Source: CANMXU01 sp052030545 (GTDB lineage Bacteria > Pseudomonadota > Gammaproteobacteria > Enterobacterales > Alteromonadaceae). From it: DNA of 64,000 nucleotides. Location: positions 558,001 through 622,000 of the forward strand of contig NZ_JBPDIH010000003.1 in assembly GCF_052030545.1 (NCBI RefSeq), read 5' to 3'. The translations under genes were made by a program, and so were the position numbers. The notes beneath the pieces were generated by a model. That model ran no database searches, was not told the origin of the DNA, and saw only the letters and a program-made list of their open reading frames with translations. Shown in pieces: positions 25,730 to 34,784 of this stretch. Each line of letters opens with the position of its first letter. The stretch's first letter is position 1.

Positions 25730-26215
25730 CTAACGGGTTTTAATTGCCGCAATTAATTCTGTTTTTACAAACGGATGAACAAATTGGCTAACATCGCCTT
25801 GGTGAATCGCGACTTCTTTCACTAACGTCGATGAGATAAAGGAATTTTCTTCGGCAGGTGTTAAAAATACACTTTCTAAATCGGGTGATAAACGGCGATT
25901 CATATTCGCCAACTGAAACTCATACTCAAAGTCTGACACCGCGCGTAAACCCCGAATTAAGACATTCGCCTGATTATTCTTAGCAAAATCCACCAACAAA
26001 CCACTAAAGCCCACCACGCTAACATTGTCTAAATCTTTAGTAACTTCTTCGATCATAGCAACGCGCTTTTGCAAATCAAACAAAGGCTTTTTACTTGGAC
26101 TTGCCGCTACGCCAACAATCACTTCATTAAATAAACGACTGGCACGTTCGATTAGATCGCTATGACCATTGGTAACTGGGTCAAAAGTGCCCGGATAAAT
26201 TGCTTTAACGCTCAT
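25730..26215 (-). CDS. coaD: CoaD, phosphopantetheine adenylyltransferase
   Basis: A 161-residue nucleotidyltransferase that makes dephospho-CoA from 4'-phosphopantetheine and ATP, the fourth step of coenzyme A synthesis. The N-terminal YPGTFDPVTNGHSDLI carries the T/HxGH-type nucleotide motif. RGLRAVSDFEYEFQLANMNR and the C-terminal ISSTLVKEVA are diagnostic. Complete and single-copy in the window. Transcribed divergently from a TetR regulator. Confidence 0.98.
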   Translation of the reverse strand: MSVKAIYPGTFDPVTNGHSDLIERASRLFNEVIVGVAASPSKKPLFDLQKRVAMIEEVTKDLDNVSVVGFSGLLVDFAKNNQANVLIRGLRAVSDFEYEFQLANMNRRLSPDLESVFLTPAEENSFISSTLVKEVAIHQGDVSQFVHPFVKTELIAAIKTR

Positions 26216-26385
26216 GTGGTTAACTTATTCAGTATAAAGTGGCCATTATTGTAAATTGCCAGTTTGTAAAATAACAACAAAGAAAGGCAATTTTATTAAA
26301 GTATTTACTCAAAATACTTTATTTTTGCCGTTTTTTGATAGTATGATGGTTGAATTCATTTTTTAACTGGGAAGAACGACAGTAT

Positions 26386-27045
26386 ATGAAAACCCGTGAT
26401 AAAATAATCCATGCTAGTATTTCATTATTTAATGAGCAAGGAGAGCGAAATGTCACTACCAATCATATTGCTGCCCACTTAGGTATTAGCCCGGGTAATT
26501 TGTATTACCATTTTCGCAATAAAGAAGACATTATTTTGTCGATTTATGAAGAATATGCTCGCAGCTTACTGCTTGATATTTTCCCTGTTGTCTCTCCTGA
26601 TGTTAAACCCCTAGATGCCATTATTTTATACATGGATGCGGTATTTCAGGCGATGATGAAGTTTCGTTTTTTCTACAGCAATTTACCTGTTTTACTCGCC
26701 AAAAACCCAAGTTTGCGCGAAAAGTACGTCGAAGTACAAAAATGCATTGCTGACCGTGTAAGTGAGTTATTACTATCGCTTCGCGCAGCCGGTATGGTTG
26801 ATTTCCAAGATGAAGACTTACCCGATATTGTCAGTATTTTGCGTCTTGTGAATACATTCTGGCTAAGCTTTTATCAAACACAAACCAGTAAAGTCGAAAT
26901 TAATGACTCGGTGTTTTACGAAGGCGTATTGAAAATTTTGGTGATCATTCACCCATATGCAACCGAACAAGCCTTACCTGAATTTTTAAAAGCCCGTGAA
27001 ATGTACCGCGAGCGTTTTAAAGCGGCGTTAGAACAGAAGTCTTAA
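26386..27045 (+). CDS. TetR/AcrR-family transcriptional regulator
   Basis: A 219-residue protein with an N-terminal TetR helix-turn-helix (VTTNHIAAHLGISPGNLYYH, about 25-44) and an all-helical ligand/dimer domain. The ligand is unknown. The second domain (FRFFYSNLPVLLAKNPSLREKY) is of the TetR_C kind often seen beside lipid or envelope genes, but no clear target operon adjoins. The frame extends upstream to a TTG at 26350; ATG 26386 with GGGAAGAA ahead of it is preferred. It ends 10 bases before the convergent kdkA. Confidence 0.88.
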   Translation: MKTRDKIIHASISLFNEQGERNVTTNHIAAHLGISPGNLYYHFRNKEDIILSIYEEYARSLLLDIFPVVSPDVKPLDAIILYMDAVFQAMMKFRFFYSNLPVLLAKNPSLREKYVEVQKCIADRVSELLLSLRAAGMVDFQDEDLPDIVSILRLVNTFWLSFYQTQTSKVEINDSVFYEGVLKILVIIHPYATEQALPEFLKAREMYRERFKAALEQKS

Positions 27046-27055
27046 ACGCTAAAGC

Positions 27056-27799
27056 TTAGCGATTATAACCAGCCATTAACTGTTGCCAGTGACTCTTTTG
27101 CCAATGAAAATTGGCAATTTTCCCATGTTCTTTCTCAAATGAGCGCAACAAGCGTGCTAAATTTGCTTGTTGCCACTTAATATCAACGTTACGTTGCTCA
27201 CCACGATCAAAATCGATTAACCAAACTTTATCTTGGCTATCGAGCAGAATATTGTGCGCGTTCAAATCATGGTGGTAAATGCCTTGTTGGTGAAAACTTG
27301 CGATAACCTGCCCAACATTTTGCCATTGCTCGGCTGACAAGCTTTGCTTAGACAACACGCCAACCAAGTCTTGTGCGTTTTCAATACGTGAGCTCAGTAA
27401 ATCGGCTTGATAAGTTAACCCGTTTTTTACCACACGACAGGCAACAGGTTTAGGCGCTGGCAGTCCTTTATCGTGCATTAAGGTTAATAAATTAAACTCT
27501 GCAAAGGCACGAGTAGCCGCAAGCGAGCTAAAAAAATAACTGTCGTTAATAAGCTTACCGATCAAACCACCACGGTAATAATGACGCAATACCCACTGAT
27601 TTTGTTGGGCGGTTTCAATAAAATAGGTGATGCCTCGACCATGGGCTTGGCCAACAACTTGCTGCTTAGCTAACCAGTATTGGCTAGATAACATTTCAGG
27701 CTCAAAATGTTCAATGAGCTGCTGATTATGCAGACAAAAGACGTTATTGTGCTTAGTGTGAATAATAGGGCTAGTCGCTGTATTTTTGTCTGTTGTCAA
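27056..27799 (-). CDS. kdkA: KdkA, Kdo kinase
   Basis: A 247-residue kinase that phosphorylates O-4 of the Kdo sugar on lipid IVA in organisms with a single-Kdo LPS core. The protein-kinase-like catalytic loop HHDLNAHNILLD and the metal-binding IDFDRGE are intact, and the N-terminal GRGITYFI glycine-rich region fits the nucleotide loop. It lies 16 bases downstream of waaA on the same strand, the natural pathway pairing. A phosphorylated single-Kdo core, as in Haemophilus and Vibrio, is the inferred outcome. Confidence 0.93.
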   Translation of the reverse strand: MTTDKNTATSPIIHTKHNNVFCLHNQQLIEHFEPEMLSSQYWLAKQQVVGQAHGRGITYFIETAQQNQWVLRHYYRGGLIGKLINDSYFFSSLAATRAFAEFNLLTLMHDKGLPAPKPVACRVVKNGLTYQADLLSSRIENAQDLVGVLSKQSLSAEQWQNVGQVIASFHQQGIYHHDLNAHNILLDSQDKVWLIDFDRGEQRNVDIKWQQANLARLLRSFEKEHGKIANFHWQKSHWQQLMAGYNR

Positions 27800-27815
27800 A
27801 ATAAAACCATCACTT

Positions 27816-29117
27816 TTAAATAACCGCTGAGTTGACTAAATGTTGTAATTTTTCAACACTTTTATCGCTTGCGCCCTGATTTGCGGTGATCACCTGATAA
27901 GCATTTTGACCAAGTGTTACACCACGGTGTTCATTTTCAATTAACGCACTAACATGACTCACTAATTGCTCAATTGCGCTCTGCTCATTGTTAAGCGCAA
28001 TAATGCCGTCAACTTGCGTTAACTGCTGCATAATTTCATTAAAGTTGCTCATGTCGCTACCGACTATAATCGGTTTTTTAAACAGCGCTGGCTCTAACGG
28101 GTTATGGCCGCCAATAGTGGAAAAACTGCCGCCCATGACCACAATAGACGCTAACGAAAACATCGCCATTAATTCCCCAAGCGAGTCTAATACCCAAACT
28201 TGATCATCGCTAGTCACGCTTTGTTTTAAGCTTCGTTGGCCAACTGAAAAATGTTGATTTTTCGCCAGTTTAACCACTTGTTCAAAACGTTCAGGGTGAC
28301 GAGGCACAATCACTAACAATAAATCCGGATACTGTTTTAACAACTGCTGATGCGCTGCCAACGCAATTTTTTCATCACCGCTGTGTGTACTGGCAATCAT
28401 CCACAATTTACGATCAAACGGCAAAAACTGACTCAGCTCCATTTGTTTATTCAGTACCTCATCGTTAACGCTTAGATCATATTTCAAATTACCTGAAACT
28501 GAACTGGCTAATGGCTTAGCGCCTAAGGCTAAATAGTTGTCTAAATTCTCTTGGCTTTGAGTATAAATATAATCGAAGCTTTGCACCGCAGGTGTAATTA
28601 ACCAAGCCAGTTTTTGATAGCTTTTAATTGAATGAGCCGACAAGCGACCATTAACGAGCAATAAACGACACTGCTGTTGTTTGGCAAGAGCGATGGTATT
28701 GGGCCACAACTCAGTTTCCATAAACACCATAGCTTTAGGCGCTAATGCCTTTAAAAACCACTTACTGCAAAAATAAATATCGAGAGGAAAATAACAATGC
28801 TGCACCCGCTGTCCGAAAAGTTTTTCAACCTGTGCAGAGCCAGTTGGGGTAAAAGTGGTGAAGGTGACCGGCAGTTCAGGAATAGCCACCAGTAGCTTTT
28901 CAACAAAAGGTTTTAGCGCTAATACTTCACCAACACTTGCGGCATGCACAACAATACCGCCTTTTTGAAAATGTTTTGGTAAAAAGCCCAATCGCTCTGC
29001 TAATCTTTGTCGGTATAACGGGTTATTTTTCGAGCGCACTATCAGTAGCAGTAATACCACGGGCAGCAAAAGAAAAATAATAAGCCGATAAAGTAATAAA
29101 CAGAGAAATGATTTCAC
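27816..29117 (-). CDS. waaA: WaaA (KdtA), Kdo transferase
   Basis: A 433-residue inner-membrane glycosyltransferase that adds Kdo from CMP-Kdo to lipid IVA. An N-terminal anchor helix (LLLYRLIIFLLLPVVLLLLI) precedes a GT-B fold with HAASVGEVLALKPFVEKLL, MFMETELWPN-like sequence and the C-terminal donor site GGSFSTIGGHNPLEPALF. The frame is open to a TTG at 29156. I prefer GTG 29115-29117 because it aligns with the E. coli N-terminus and leaves room for a promoter-like TATACT. Operon with kdkA; coaD nearby reflects the conserved waaA-coaD neighbourhood. Confidence 0.94.
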   Translation of the reverse strand: MKSFLCLLLYRLIIFLLLPVVLLLLIVRSKNNPLYRQRLAERLGFLPKHFQKGGIVVHAASVGEVLALKPFVEKLLVAIPELPVTFTTFTPTGSAQVEKLFGQRVQHCYFPLDIYFCSKWFLKALAPKAMVFMETELWPNTIALAKQQQCRLLLVNGRLSAHSIKSYQKLAWLITPAVQSFDYIYTQSQENLDNYLALGAKPLASSVSGNLKYDLSVNDEVLNKQMELSQFLPFDRKLWMIASTHSGDEKIALAAHQQLLKQYPDLLLVIVPRHPERFEQVVKLAKNQHFSVGQRSLKQSVTSDDQVWVLDSLGELMAMFSLASIVVMGGSFSTIGGHNPLEPALFKKPIIVGSDMSNFNEIMQQLTQVDGIIALNNEQSAIEQLVSHVSALIENEHRGVTLGQNAYQVITANQGASDKSVEKLQHLVNSAVI

Positions 29118-29256
29118 AGCAGTACGCACGTAATTAGAGTATCGCGAGTATAGCAAAGCTCAACAGATTAATAAAAACTTCGCGTAATTCGTGTTAAGGT
29201 CATTAATTAAGCACAAAATTTAGCCCAAAGATTTGTCACTAAGGAAATATGTCGCT

Positions 29257-30042
29257 ATGCAAGGTTTGATGTTATTAGTCATCACCATTTTGGTTTCAGT
29301 TTCATCGTTTACGTTGCACGCTCAACAAACACTAACCATTGCGCTTGACCCACAAGAAGTCACCATTCCCACTAAAGATAATTTCCCATTAATGGCAGAT
29401 TATTTTGCTGGCGACAGCAAAAGTGCAGGGGTGCTGTTATTACACGGTTGTAGCAATTCGCGCCAAGTATTCACTGATTTGGGCAAGACCTTAGCACAAC
29501 ATAACATGCACGCTTTAGCACTTGATTATCGCGGCTACGGCGCTAGTGTTAGCGAAAAATTTTCACAACGAAGCATTAAACAACAAGCGCAAGATATTAT
29601 TGGCTATCAAGCTGAAATGATGAAAATTACCATGTTTTGGAATGGCGATGTTTTTGCCGCTCATCAATATTTGGCTGACAAAATTAGTAAAAATCGGGGA
29701 ATTTCGGTGATCGCAATAGATTGCGCCATTGAACAAGCTGTGGCGTTAGCCGAAAGAATGCGTATAAATGCCTTAGTTGCGCTCACGCCACAAATGAGTG
29801 AAATGGATAAAGAGCGTTATAAAAATTTACTCGACTTTCCAGTTTACTTTATCGCCTCAACCCACAGTACCGACAGTTACAATACTGCTGATGAACTGTT
29901 TAAGTGGAATGGTGATAAAAATTCGAAATTTCAATCCATTAAAGGTGACCGTTCTGCTTATTCTATTTTGCGACGTTACCCTGAAATAGCGCAAGACATT
30001 GCCATTTGGTTAAAAACTAAATCGCTAGATGGACGACAGTAA
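29257..30042 (+). CDS. Exported alpha/beta-hydrolase-fold protein
   Basis: A 261-residue protein with a signal peptide (MLLVITILVSVSSFTLHA). The alpha/beta-hydrolase signals GVLLLHGCSNSR (oxyanion HG) and LDYRGYGAS are clear. The nucleophile elbow, usually GxSxG, reads IAIDCAIEQA, with Cys where Ser is expected and no flanking glycines. The enzyme may use Cys, as dienelactone hydrolases do, or may be inactive. The ATG at 29257 has AAGGAA 10 bases ahead and is preferred to an upstream TTG at 29233. Substrate unknown. Divergent from waaA. Confidence 0.78.
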   Translation: MQGLMLLVITILVSVSSFTLHAQQTLTIALDPQEVTIPTKDNFPLMADYFAGDSKSAGVLLLHGCSNSRQVFTDLGKTLAQHNMHALALDYRGYGASVSEKFSQRSIKQQAQDIIGYQAEMMKITMFWNGDVFAAHQYLADKISKNRGISVIAIDCAIEQAVALAERMRINALVALTPQMSEMDKERYKNLLDFPVYFIASTHSTDSYNTADELFKWNGDKNSKFQSIKGDRSAYSILRRYPEIAQDIAIWLKTKSLDGRQ

Positions 30043-30227
30043 AGCTAACTGGAAGTTAAACTGTACACTTTTTAACTAGGTTTTATAAAACACTGTGTAC
30101 CTAATCGGATATTTGCGTACAATATGCGAAAATTCTGCTTTAATACAGATATAATTCTAGGAAAGTGATGAATATTGATATTTAAAACATCACTTGATTT
30201 TATACTTTCACTGCCAACGAGGTGATT

Positions 30228-31421
30228 ATGTCGTCAAACTTTTATCAAAATATTCGTTCACAAATCGAAGAAATTAAAAACGAAGGCTTATACAAAGCCG
30301 AGCGTGTGATCACAAGTGCACAACAAGCACAAATTGATGTTAACTCTGGCGACAAAGTCGTTAACTTTTGTGCCAATAACTACCTTGGTTTAGCCAATCA
30401 TCCGGCATTAATTGCCGCGGCAAAACAAGGCTTAGACGAGCATGGTTTTGGCATGGCGTCGGTGCGTTTTATTTGCGGTACGCAAGATATTCATAAAACC
30501 TTAGAGCAAGGTTTAAGTGAATTTTTAGGCATGGAAGATACTATTTTGTACTCTTCATGTTTTGACGCCAACGCTGGCTTATTTGAAACGTTATTAGGCC
30601 CAGAAGACGCCATTATCAGCGACGCACTAAACCACGCCTCTATTATCGATGGCGTACGTTTATGTAAAGCCAAACGTTTCCGTTATGCCAACAACGATAT
30701 GGCTGAATTAGAAAAATGTTTAATTGCCGCTGATGAAGCAGGCGCAAAAACCAAACTTATCGCCACCGACGGCGTATTTTCAATGGACGGCGTCATCGCC
30801 AACCTTAAAGGCATTTGTGACTTAGCAGACAAATACAATGCACTGGTCATGGTTGATGATTCTCACGCCGTTGGATTTGTTGGTGAACAAGGTCGTGGCT
30901 CGCACGAGCACTGTGGCGTAATCGATCGCATTGATATTATTACCGGCACCTTAGGTAAAGCCATGGGCGGCGCATCAGGCGGTTATACTGCTGCGAAAAA
31001 AGAAGTGGTTGAATGGTTACGCCAACGTTCACGTCCGTATTTATTTTCAAACTCACTAGCACCAGCCATTGTAAACGCGTCAATCAAAGTACTTGAGTTA
31101 TTAGCTGATGGCGGCAACTTACGCAAAACATTAAAAGATAACGCCAGTTATTTCCGCAGCAATATGGAAGCGGCAGGTTTTACTTGTGCCGGTGCCGATC
31201 ACGCTATTGTGCCAGTTATGTTAGGCGATGCCAAAGTGGCAAGCGAAATGGCGAATCGATTATTAGCTGAAGGTATTTATGTGATCGGGTTCTCATTTCC
31301 GGTTGTGCCAAAAGGCCAAGCACGTATTCGTACTCAAATTTCAGCCGCACACACACGCGAGCAACTAGACACCGCCATTGAAGCCTTTACCCGTATAGGT
31401 AAAGAAATGGCCGTAATTTAG
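30228..31421 (+). CDS. kbl: Kbl, glycine C-acetyltransferase (2-amino-3-ketobutyrate CoA ligase)
   Basis: A 397-residue PLP enzyme of the alpha-oxoamine synthase family that splits 2-amino-3-ketobutyrate with CoA into glycine and acetyl-CoA. NFCANNYLGLANHP, DALNHASIIDGVRLC, VMVDDSHAVGF and the PLP-lysine motif TGTLGKAMGG are present, at usual length. ATG 30228 follows GAGG. It forms the threonine-degradation operon with tdh, 9 bases downstream. Confidence 0.98.
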   Translation: MSSNFYQNIRSQIEEIKNEGLYKAERVITSAQQAQIDVNSGDKVVNFCANNYLGLANHPALIAAAKQGLDEHGFGMASVRFICGTQDIHKTLEQGLSEFLGMEDTILYSSCFDANAGLFETLLGPEDAIISDALNHASIIDGVRLCKAKRFRYANNDMAELEKCLIAADEAGAKTKLIATDGVFSMDGVIANLKGICDLADKYNALVMVDDSHAVGFVGEQGRGSHEHCGVIDRIDIITGTLGKAMGGASGGYTAAKKEVVEWLRQRSRPYLFSNSLAPAIVNASIKVLELLADGGNLRKTLKDNASYFRSNMEAAGFTCAGADHAIVPVMLGDAKVASEMANRLLAEGIYVIGFSFPVVPKGQARIRTQISAAHTREQLDTAIEAFTRIGKEMAVI

Positions 31422-31430
31422 AGGTTTATC

Positions 31431-32456
31431 ATGAAGTCATTAGTTAAATTAAAAGCCGAAGAGGGCATTTGGCTACAAGAAACTGAAAAGCCTGAATTAG
31501 GTCATAACGACTTACTGATCAAAATTAAAAAAACCGCCATTTGTGGTACCGATATTCATATTTATAACTGGGACGACTGGGCGCAAAAAACCATTCCAGT
31601 ACCTATGGTCGTGGGTCATGAATATGCCGGTGAAGTGGTCGGCATTGGTCAAGAAGTTAAAGGTTTTGAAATTGGTGATCGGGTATCAGGTGAAGGGCAC
31701 ATTACCTGTGGTCATTGCCGAAACTGTCGTGGTGGTCGTACGCATTTATGTCGCAATACGGTTGGCGTTGGCGTTGATCGTGCGGGTAGTTTCGCCGAAT
31801 ACTTGGTGATCCCCGCCTATAACGCCTTTAAATTACCTGATGAAATTTCAGATGATTTAGCCGCTATATTTGACCCGTTTGGCAATGCGGTACATACCGC
31901 GCTTTCTTTTGATTTAGTCGGTGAAGACGTATTAATTACCGGCGCTGGTCCCATTGGTATTATGGCAGCAGCGGTAGCAAAACATGTTGGCGCTCGTCAC
32001 GTTGTAGTTACCGACGTCAATGAATACCGCCTTGATCTCGCCCGAAAAATGGGCGCAACGCGCGCAGTAAATGTTAGCCAAGAAAACTTAGCCGATGTAA
32101 TGAAAGACCTAGGTATGACCGAAGGGTTCGACGTTGGCATGGAAATGTCTGGCGTACCGATGGCGTTCACCGACATGTTAGCGAATATGAACAACGGCGG
32201 AAAAATTGCCATGTTAGGTATTCCAGGTAACGATATGGCGATCGACTGGAGCCAAGTTATTTTTAAAGGCTTAACCATTAAAGGCATTTACGGTAGAGAA
32301 ATGTTTGAAACTTGGTACAAGATGGCAAGTTTGATCCAATCTGGCTTAGATTTGTCACCAATTATTACCCATCATTATTCTGTGGATGATTTTCAACAAG
32401 GATTTGATATTATGCGTTCTGGTCAATCAGGAAAAGTTATCCTGAATTGGGAATAA
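31431..32456 (+). CDS. tdh: Tdh, L-threonine 3-dehydrogenase
   Basis: A 341-residue zinc-dependent medium-chain dehydrogenase that oxidises threonine to 2-amino-3-ketobutyrate with NAD+, feeding Kbl. The catalytic zinc ligands are in CGTDIHIYNWD and GHEYAGEVVG. The structural four-Cys zinc site is CGHCRNCRGGRTHLC. The nucleotide motif is GAGPIGIMAAAVAKH. Complete, with the Kbl-Tdh order as in E. coli. Confidence 0.98.
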   Translation: MKSLVKLKAEEGIWLQETEKPELGHNDLLIKIKKTAICGTDIHIYNWDDWAQKTIPVPMVVGHEYAGEVVGIGQEVKGFEIGDRVSGEGHITCGHCRNCRGGRTHLCRNTVGVGVDRAGSFAEYLVIPAYNAFKLPDEISDDLAAIFDPFGNAVHTALSFDLVGEDVLITGAGPIGIMAAAVAKHVGARHVVVTDVNEYRLDLARKMGATRAVNVSQENLADVMKDLGMTEGFDVGMEMSGVPMAFTDMLANMNNGGKIAMLGIPGNDMAIDWSQVIFKGLTIKGIYGREMFETWYKMASLIQSGLDLSPIITHHYSVDDFQQGFDIMRSGQSGKVILNWE

Positions 32457-32465
32457 AACGATTAT

Positions 32466-32485
32466 GCGCCCTAAAGCTAGGGCGC
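32466..32485 (+). terminator. GC-rich hairpin after tdh
   Basis: GCGCCCT/AGGGCGC with a 6-base AAAGCT loop, 9 bases after the tdh stop. There is no T-run, so it may be an mRNA-stabilising or weak termination structure between tdh and glpE. Confidence 0.5.
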
Positions 32486-32501
32486 TATGCAGGGCGATTA
32501 A

Positions 32502-32834
32502 ATGTCAAACAATGAAGTAACTTTTAAACACCTATCAGTAGAACAATTGCACGAAAGTCTAGAGCAAGGGAAATATGTTGTTGTCGACATTCGTGATCCA
32601 AACTCGTTTGAACAAGGCAGCATTCCACATTCAAACCATTTATCTAACGACTCGATTGGCGATTTTTTACGTGATGCAGATTTCGACGCACCAACTGTAG
32701 TGTGTTGTTATCATGGCATTTCTAGCCAGCAAGCTGCACAATTTTTAATTAGCCAAGACTTCACCGACGTCTATTCGCTCGACGGTGGCTTTACTCAATG
32801 GCAAGCGCTTTACCCTAACGATATCGCTAAGTAA
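32502..32834 (+). CDS. glpE: GlpE-type thiosulfate sulfurtransferase (single rhodanese domain)
   Basis: A 110-residue single-domain rhodanese. The active loop CYHGIS (Cys69 to Ser74) carries the sulphur-accepting Cys, and VDIRDPNSFEQGSIPHSNHL is the typical N-terminal signature. GlpE transfers sulphane sulphur from thiosulfate to cyanide or thioredoxin in vitro; its in vivo role is unclear. It directly precedes glpG, the E. coli glpEG arrangement, here without glpD or glpR in the window. Confidence 0.95.
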   Translation: MSNNEVTFKHLSVEQLHESLEQGKYVVVDIRDPNSFEQGSIPHSNHLSNDSIGDFLRDADFDAPTVVCCYHGISSQQAAQFLISQDFTDVYSLDGGFTQWQALYPNDIAK

Positions 32835-32846
32835 TTGGCGGCTTCA

Positions 32847-33713
32847 ATGAATAATATATCGTTACAGCCACTGGTAAAAGTTGGGCAACACAACATCGCC
32901 TTAATTTTTGCCGACTATTTACAAAGCATTAATATTGAAGCAAAAACCGAAACCATTGACGGCGAATTCATTGTTTATTGTGACAGCGACAAAATTGACC
33001 AAGCAAAAGATGAATTTGAGCAATTTATCGCGCAGCCTTACCATGAAAAATATCAACAAGCGGCATGGCAGCATGGGCAAGTAAACGAGGTTACTCAGCA
33101 CACACCGTCATTACTGACGAGTTTTAAAAAGCAATTTCTCGCCCATGCAGGTATTGTCACTTTAGTGATTTTTAGTGCTTGTTGGTTGGTGTTTATTGCC
33201 AGCATGTTAGGTTGGGGCAATAGCTTGTTTCATGCCTTGCAGTTTTACCCACACTTTTCCATGAGCAGTTTTTTGAGTGAGCCACTGCGCATTTTAGGGC
33301 CCGCGATTTTTCACTTTTCTTGGCTACATATTGTCTTTAACACCATGTGGTGGTGGCAACTTGGCGGCAATATAGAAAATAAACTCGGTGCTAAGACCCT
33401 GCTACTGATCTTTGTTTTTTCAGCCATAGTGTCAAATGTTGGCCAGTATTTAGTGTCAGGGCCAAATTTTGGCGGCTTATCTGGCGTGGTATATGCCTTG
33501 GTAGGTTATGTCTGGTGGATGCAATGGCTAAGACCACAAGTTGGGCTAACCATTACCAAACCTATTGTCGGTATTTTATTGTTGTGGATGATGCTTGGCT
33601 TTGCTGAATTGTTACCAGTAAATATGGCAAATACTGCACATTTACTTGGCTTGGTTAGCGGCTGTTTGCTCGCTTGGCTAACAACGCTACAGTTAGCGCA
33701 AAATAACCGCTAG
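32847..33713 (+). CDS. glpG: GlpG, rhomboid intramembrane serine protease
   Basis: A 288-residue inner-membrane protease. A cytoplasmic N-terminal domain (about 1-85) is followed by six membrane helices. The Ser nucleophile is in GGLSGVVYALVGY and the His partner in TAHLLGLVSG, together forming the Ser-His dyad. HFSWLHIVFNTMWWWQLG gives the oxyanion His and Asn and the WR-like L1 loop region. The frame begins with TTG at 32835 abutting the glpE stop; ATG 32847 is preferred. Co-transcribed with glpE. Confidence 0.95.
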   Translation: MNNISLQPLVKVGQHNIALIFADYLQSINIEAKTETIDGEFIVYCDSDKIDQAKDEFEQFIAQPYHEKYQQAAWQHGQVNEVTQHTPSLLTSFKKQFLAHAGIVTLVIFSACWLVFIASMLGWGNSLFHALQFYPHFSMSSFLSEPLRILGPAIFHFSWLHIVFNTMWWWQLGGNIENKLGAKTLLLIFVFSAIVSNVGQYLVSGPNFGGLSGVVYALVGYVWWMQWLRPQVGLTITKPIVGILLLWMMLGFAELLPVNMANTAHLLGLVSGCLLAWLTTLQLAQNNR

Positions 33714-33733
33714 GAAAGTAGTAATAGCAAAAA

Positions 33734-34123
33734 TTAATTGTCTAACCATTGGGTAAATAACAGCTTTTTAACCAATGGTTGGCCAGTTTCTTTGGTTAAT
33801 AAACTTTTGACTTTTTCTTCACACAAACGTTGTATTTCATAACGGCCATTAATTGATTTCACTTTCGCTTCCGATTGCTGACCAATAATATCGATAATGG
33901 CATCGCGTAATAATGGCGAGTGATGTTCAACAACATCGTAATTGTTGGCATCTTCAATCATCAACTCAACCGTTAAACGCACATAACCCATTTTCTTTTT
34001 CACGGCGACGTAATTGGTAATGATCTCAGGTTCAAAACCAAAGTAAGCGTAATCGGCCGCTAGCGACGTTTTGCTTTGTGATAAAAAGATGAATAAAACG
34101 ATTAACGTTATTTTTTTGATCAT
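33734..34123 (-). CDS. FliL-family exported protein
   Basis: A 129-residue protein with an N-terminal hydrophobic segment (ITLIVLFIFLSQSKTSLAAD) that could be a signal peptide or an anchor. The rest matches the periplasmic FliL domain: YVRLTVELMIEDANNYDVVE, HHSPLLRDAIIDIIGQQ and the C-terminal KKLLFTQWLDN. Family members include the motor-associated FliL and orphan paralogues found next to glpG in Alteromonadales. It is not within a flagellar cluster, so a role in the motor is uncertain. Convergent with glpG. Confidence 0.85.
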   Translation of the reverse strand: MIKKITLIVLFIFLSQSKTSLAADYAYFGFEPEIITNYVAVKKKMGYVRLTVELMIEDANNYDVVEHHSPLLRDAIIDIIGQQSEAKVKSINGRYEIQRLCEEKVKSLLTKETGQPLVKKLLFTQWLDN

Positions 34124-34374
34124 CGAAAAAATACTCTTAAATACGTAAAGAAAAAAACCAAAGCTGGCTTAATCATAACCTGAAATGGCAAAATTTGATA
34201 ACTAAAACCTGCTCTTATATCGACAATTTAGTGGTTTTCTAAAGTAGTTTTAACTGATTATTTTTAAACGGGCTGTTGATAAATTAGAGCCAAATCAGCC
34301 AAAATTCAAACGACAGCTCGACAATAGCACTAAATGCTGCGCATCAAAAACAGTCACATTTTGTGAAAAATAAT

Positions 34375-34690
34375 TAGAGCGTGTTGATCTTTGTGGTATG
34401 GATTTTGTCCAATTTAAACGCTTTCTGATCGCGGCACTAACTTGAAGGCATAGTGGCTCTCGGCTTTGGTTCCAAACGTCGCCCTACCTCCTCAATCCCT
34501 TGAGTCGTACGTCTAAAGTTAGTAACAAAGAGCAGGAAGCGTTTAAATGGATCCTTCGGACAGCGTTTGTTTGCCATTTCTACTGCGTGATCACTCATTT
34601 ATGTAGAATAACTACACGACAATCGCTCTGCCTTGTATAAATGGCAAACAATTCACTGCAAAAACATACACTAAAGGTCAACACGCTCTA
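34375..34690. mobile_element. MITE-like non-autonomous element (316 bp)
   Basis: Terminal inverted repeats of about 26 bases (34375-34400 and 34665-34690) share a perfect 13-bp outer core, TAGAGCGTGTTGA, and about 22 of 26 positions overall. TA at both edges fits TA-target insertion as in IS630/Tc1 elements. Inside are two nested palindromic arms: TTTAAACGCTTTCTG/CAGGAAGCGTTTAAA (34413-34427 and 34533-34547, 14 of 15 paired) and TTGTTTGCCATTT/AAATGGCAAACAA (34567-34579 and 34639-34651, perfect). No transposase frame is present. It occupies the gap between the fliL-like gene and ubiC. Confidence 0.82.
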
Positions 34691-34784
34691 GCAACAAACA
34701 AAATCGTAATAGGCGTCAATTTATTAAAAATTTTCAATAAAAGTCATGTATCATAAAGCGGATTAAAACAACCTATGATTTTAC

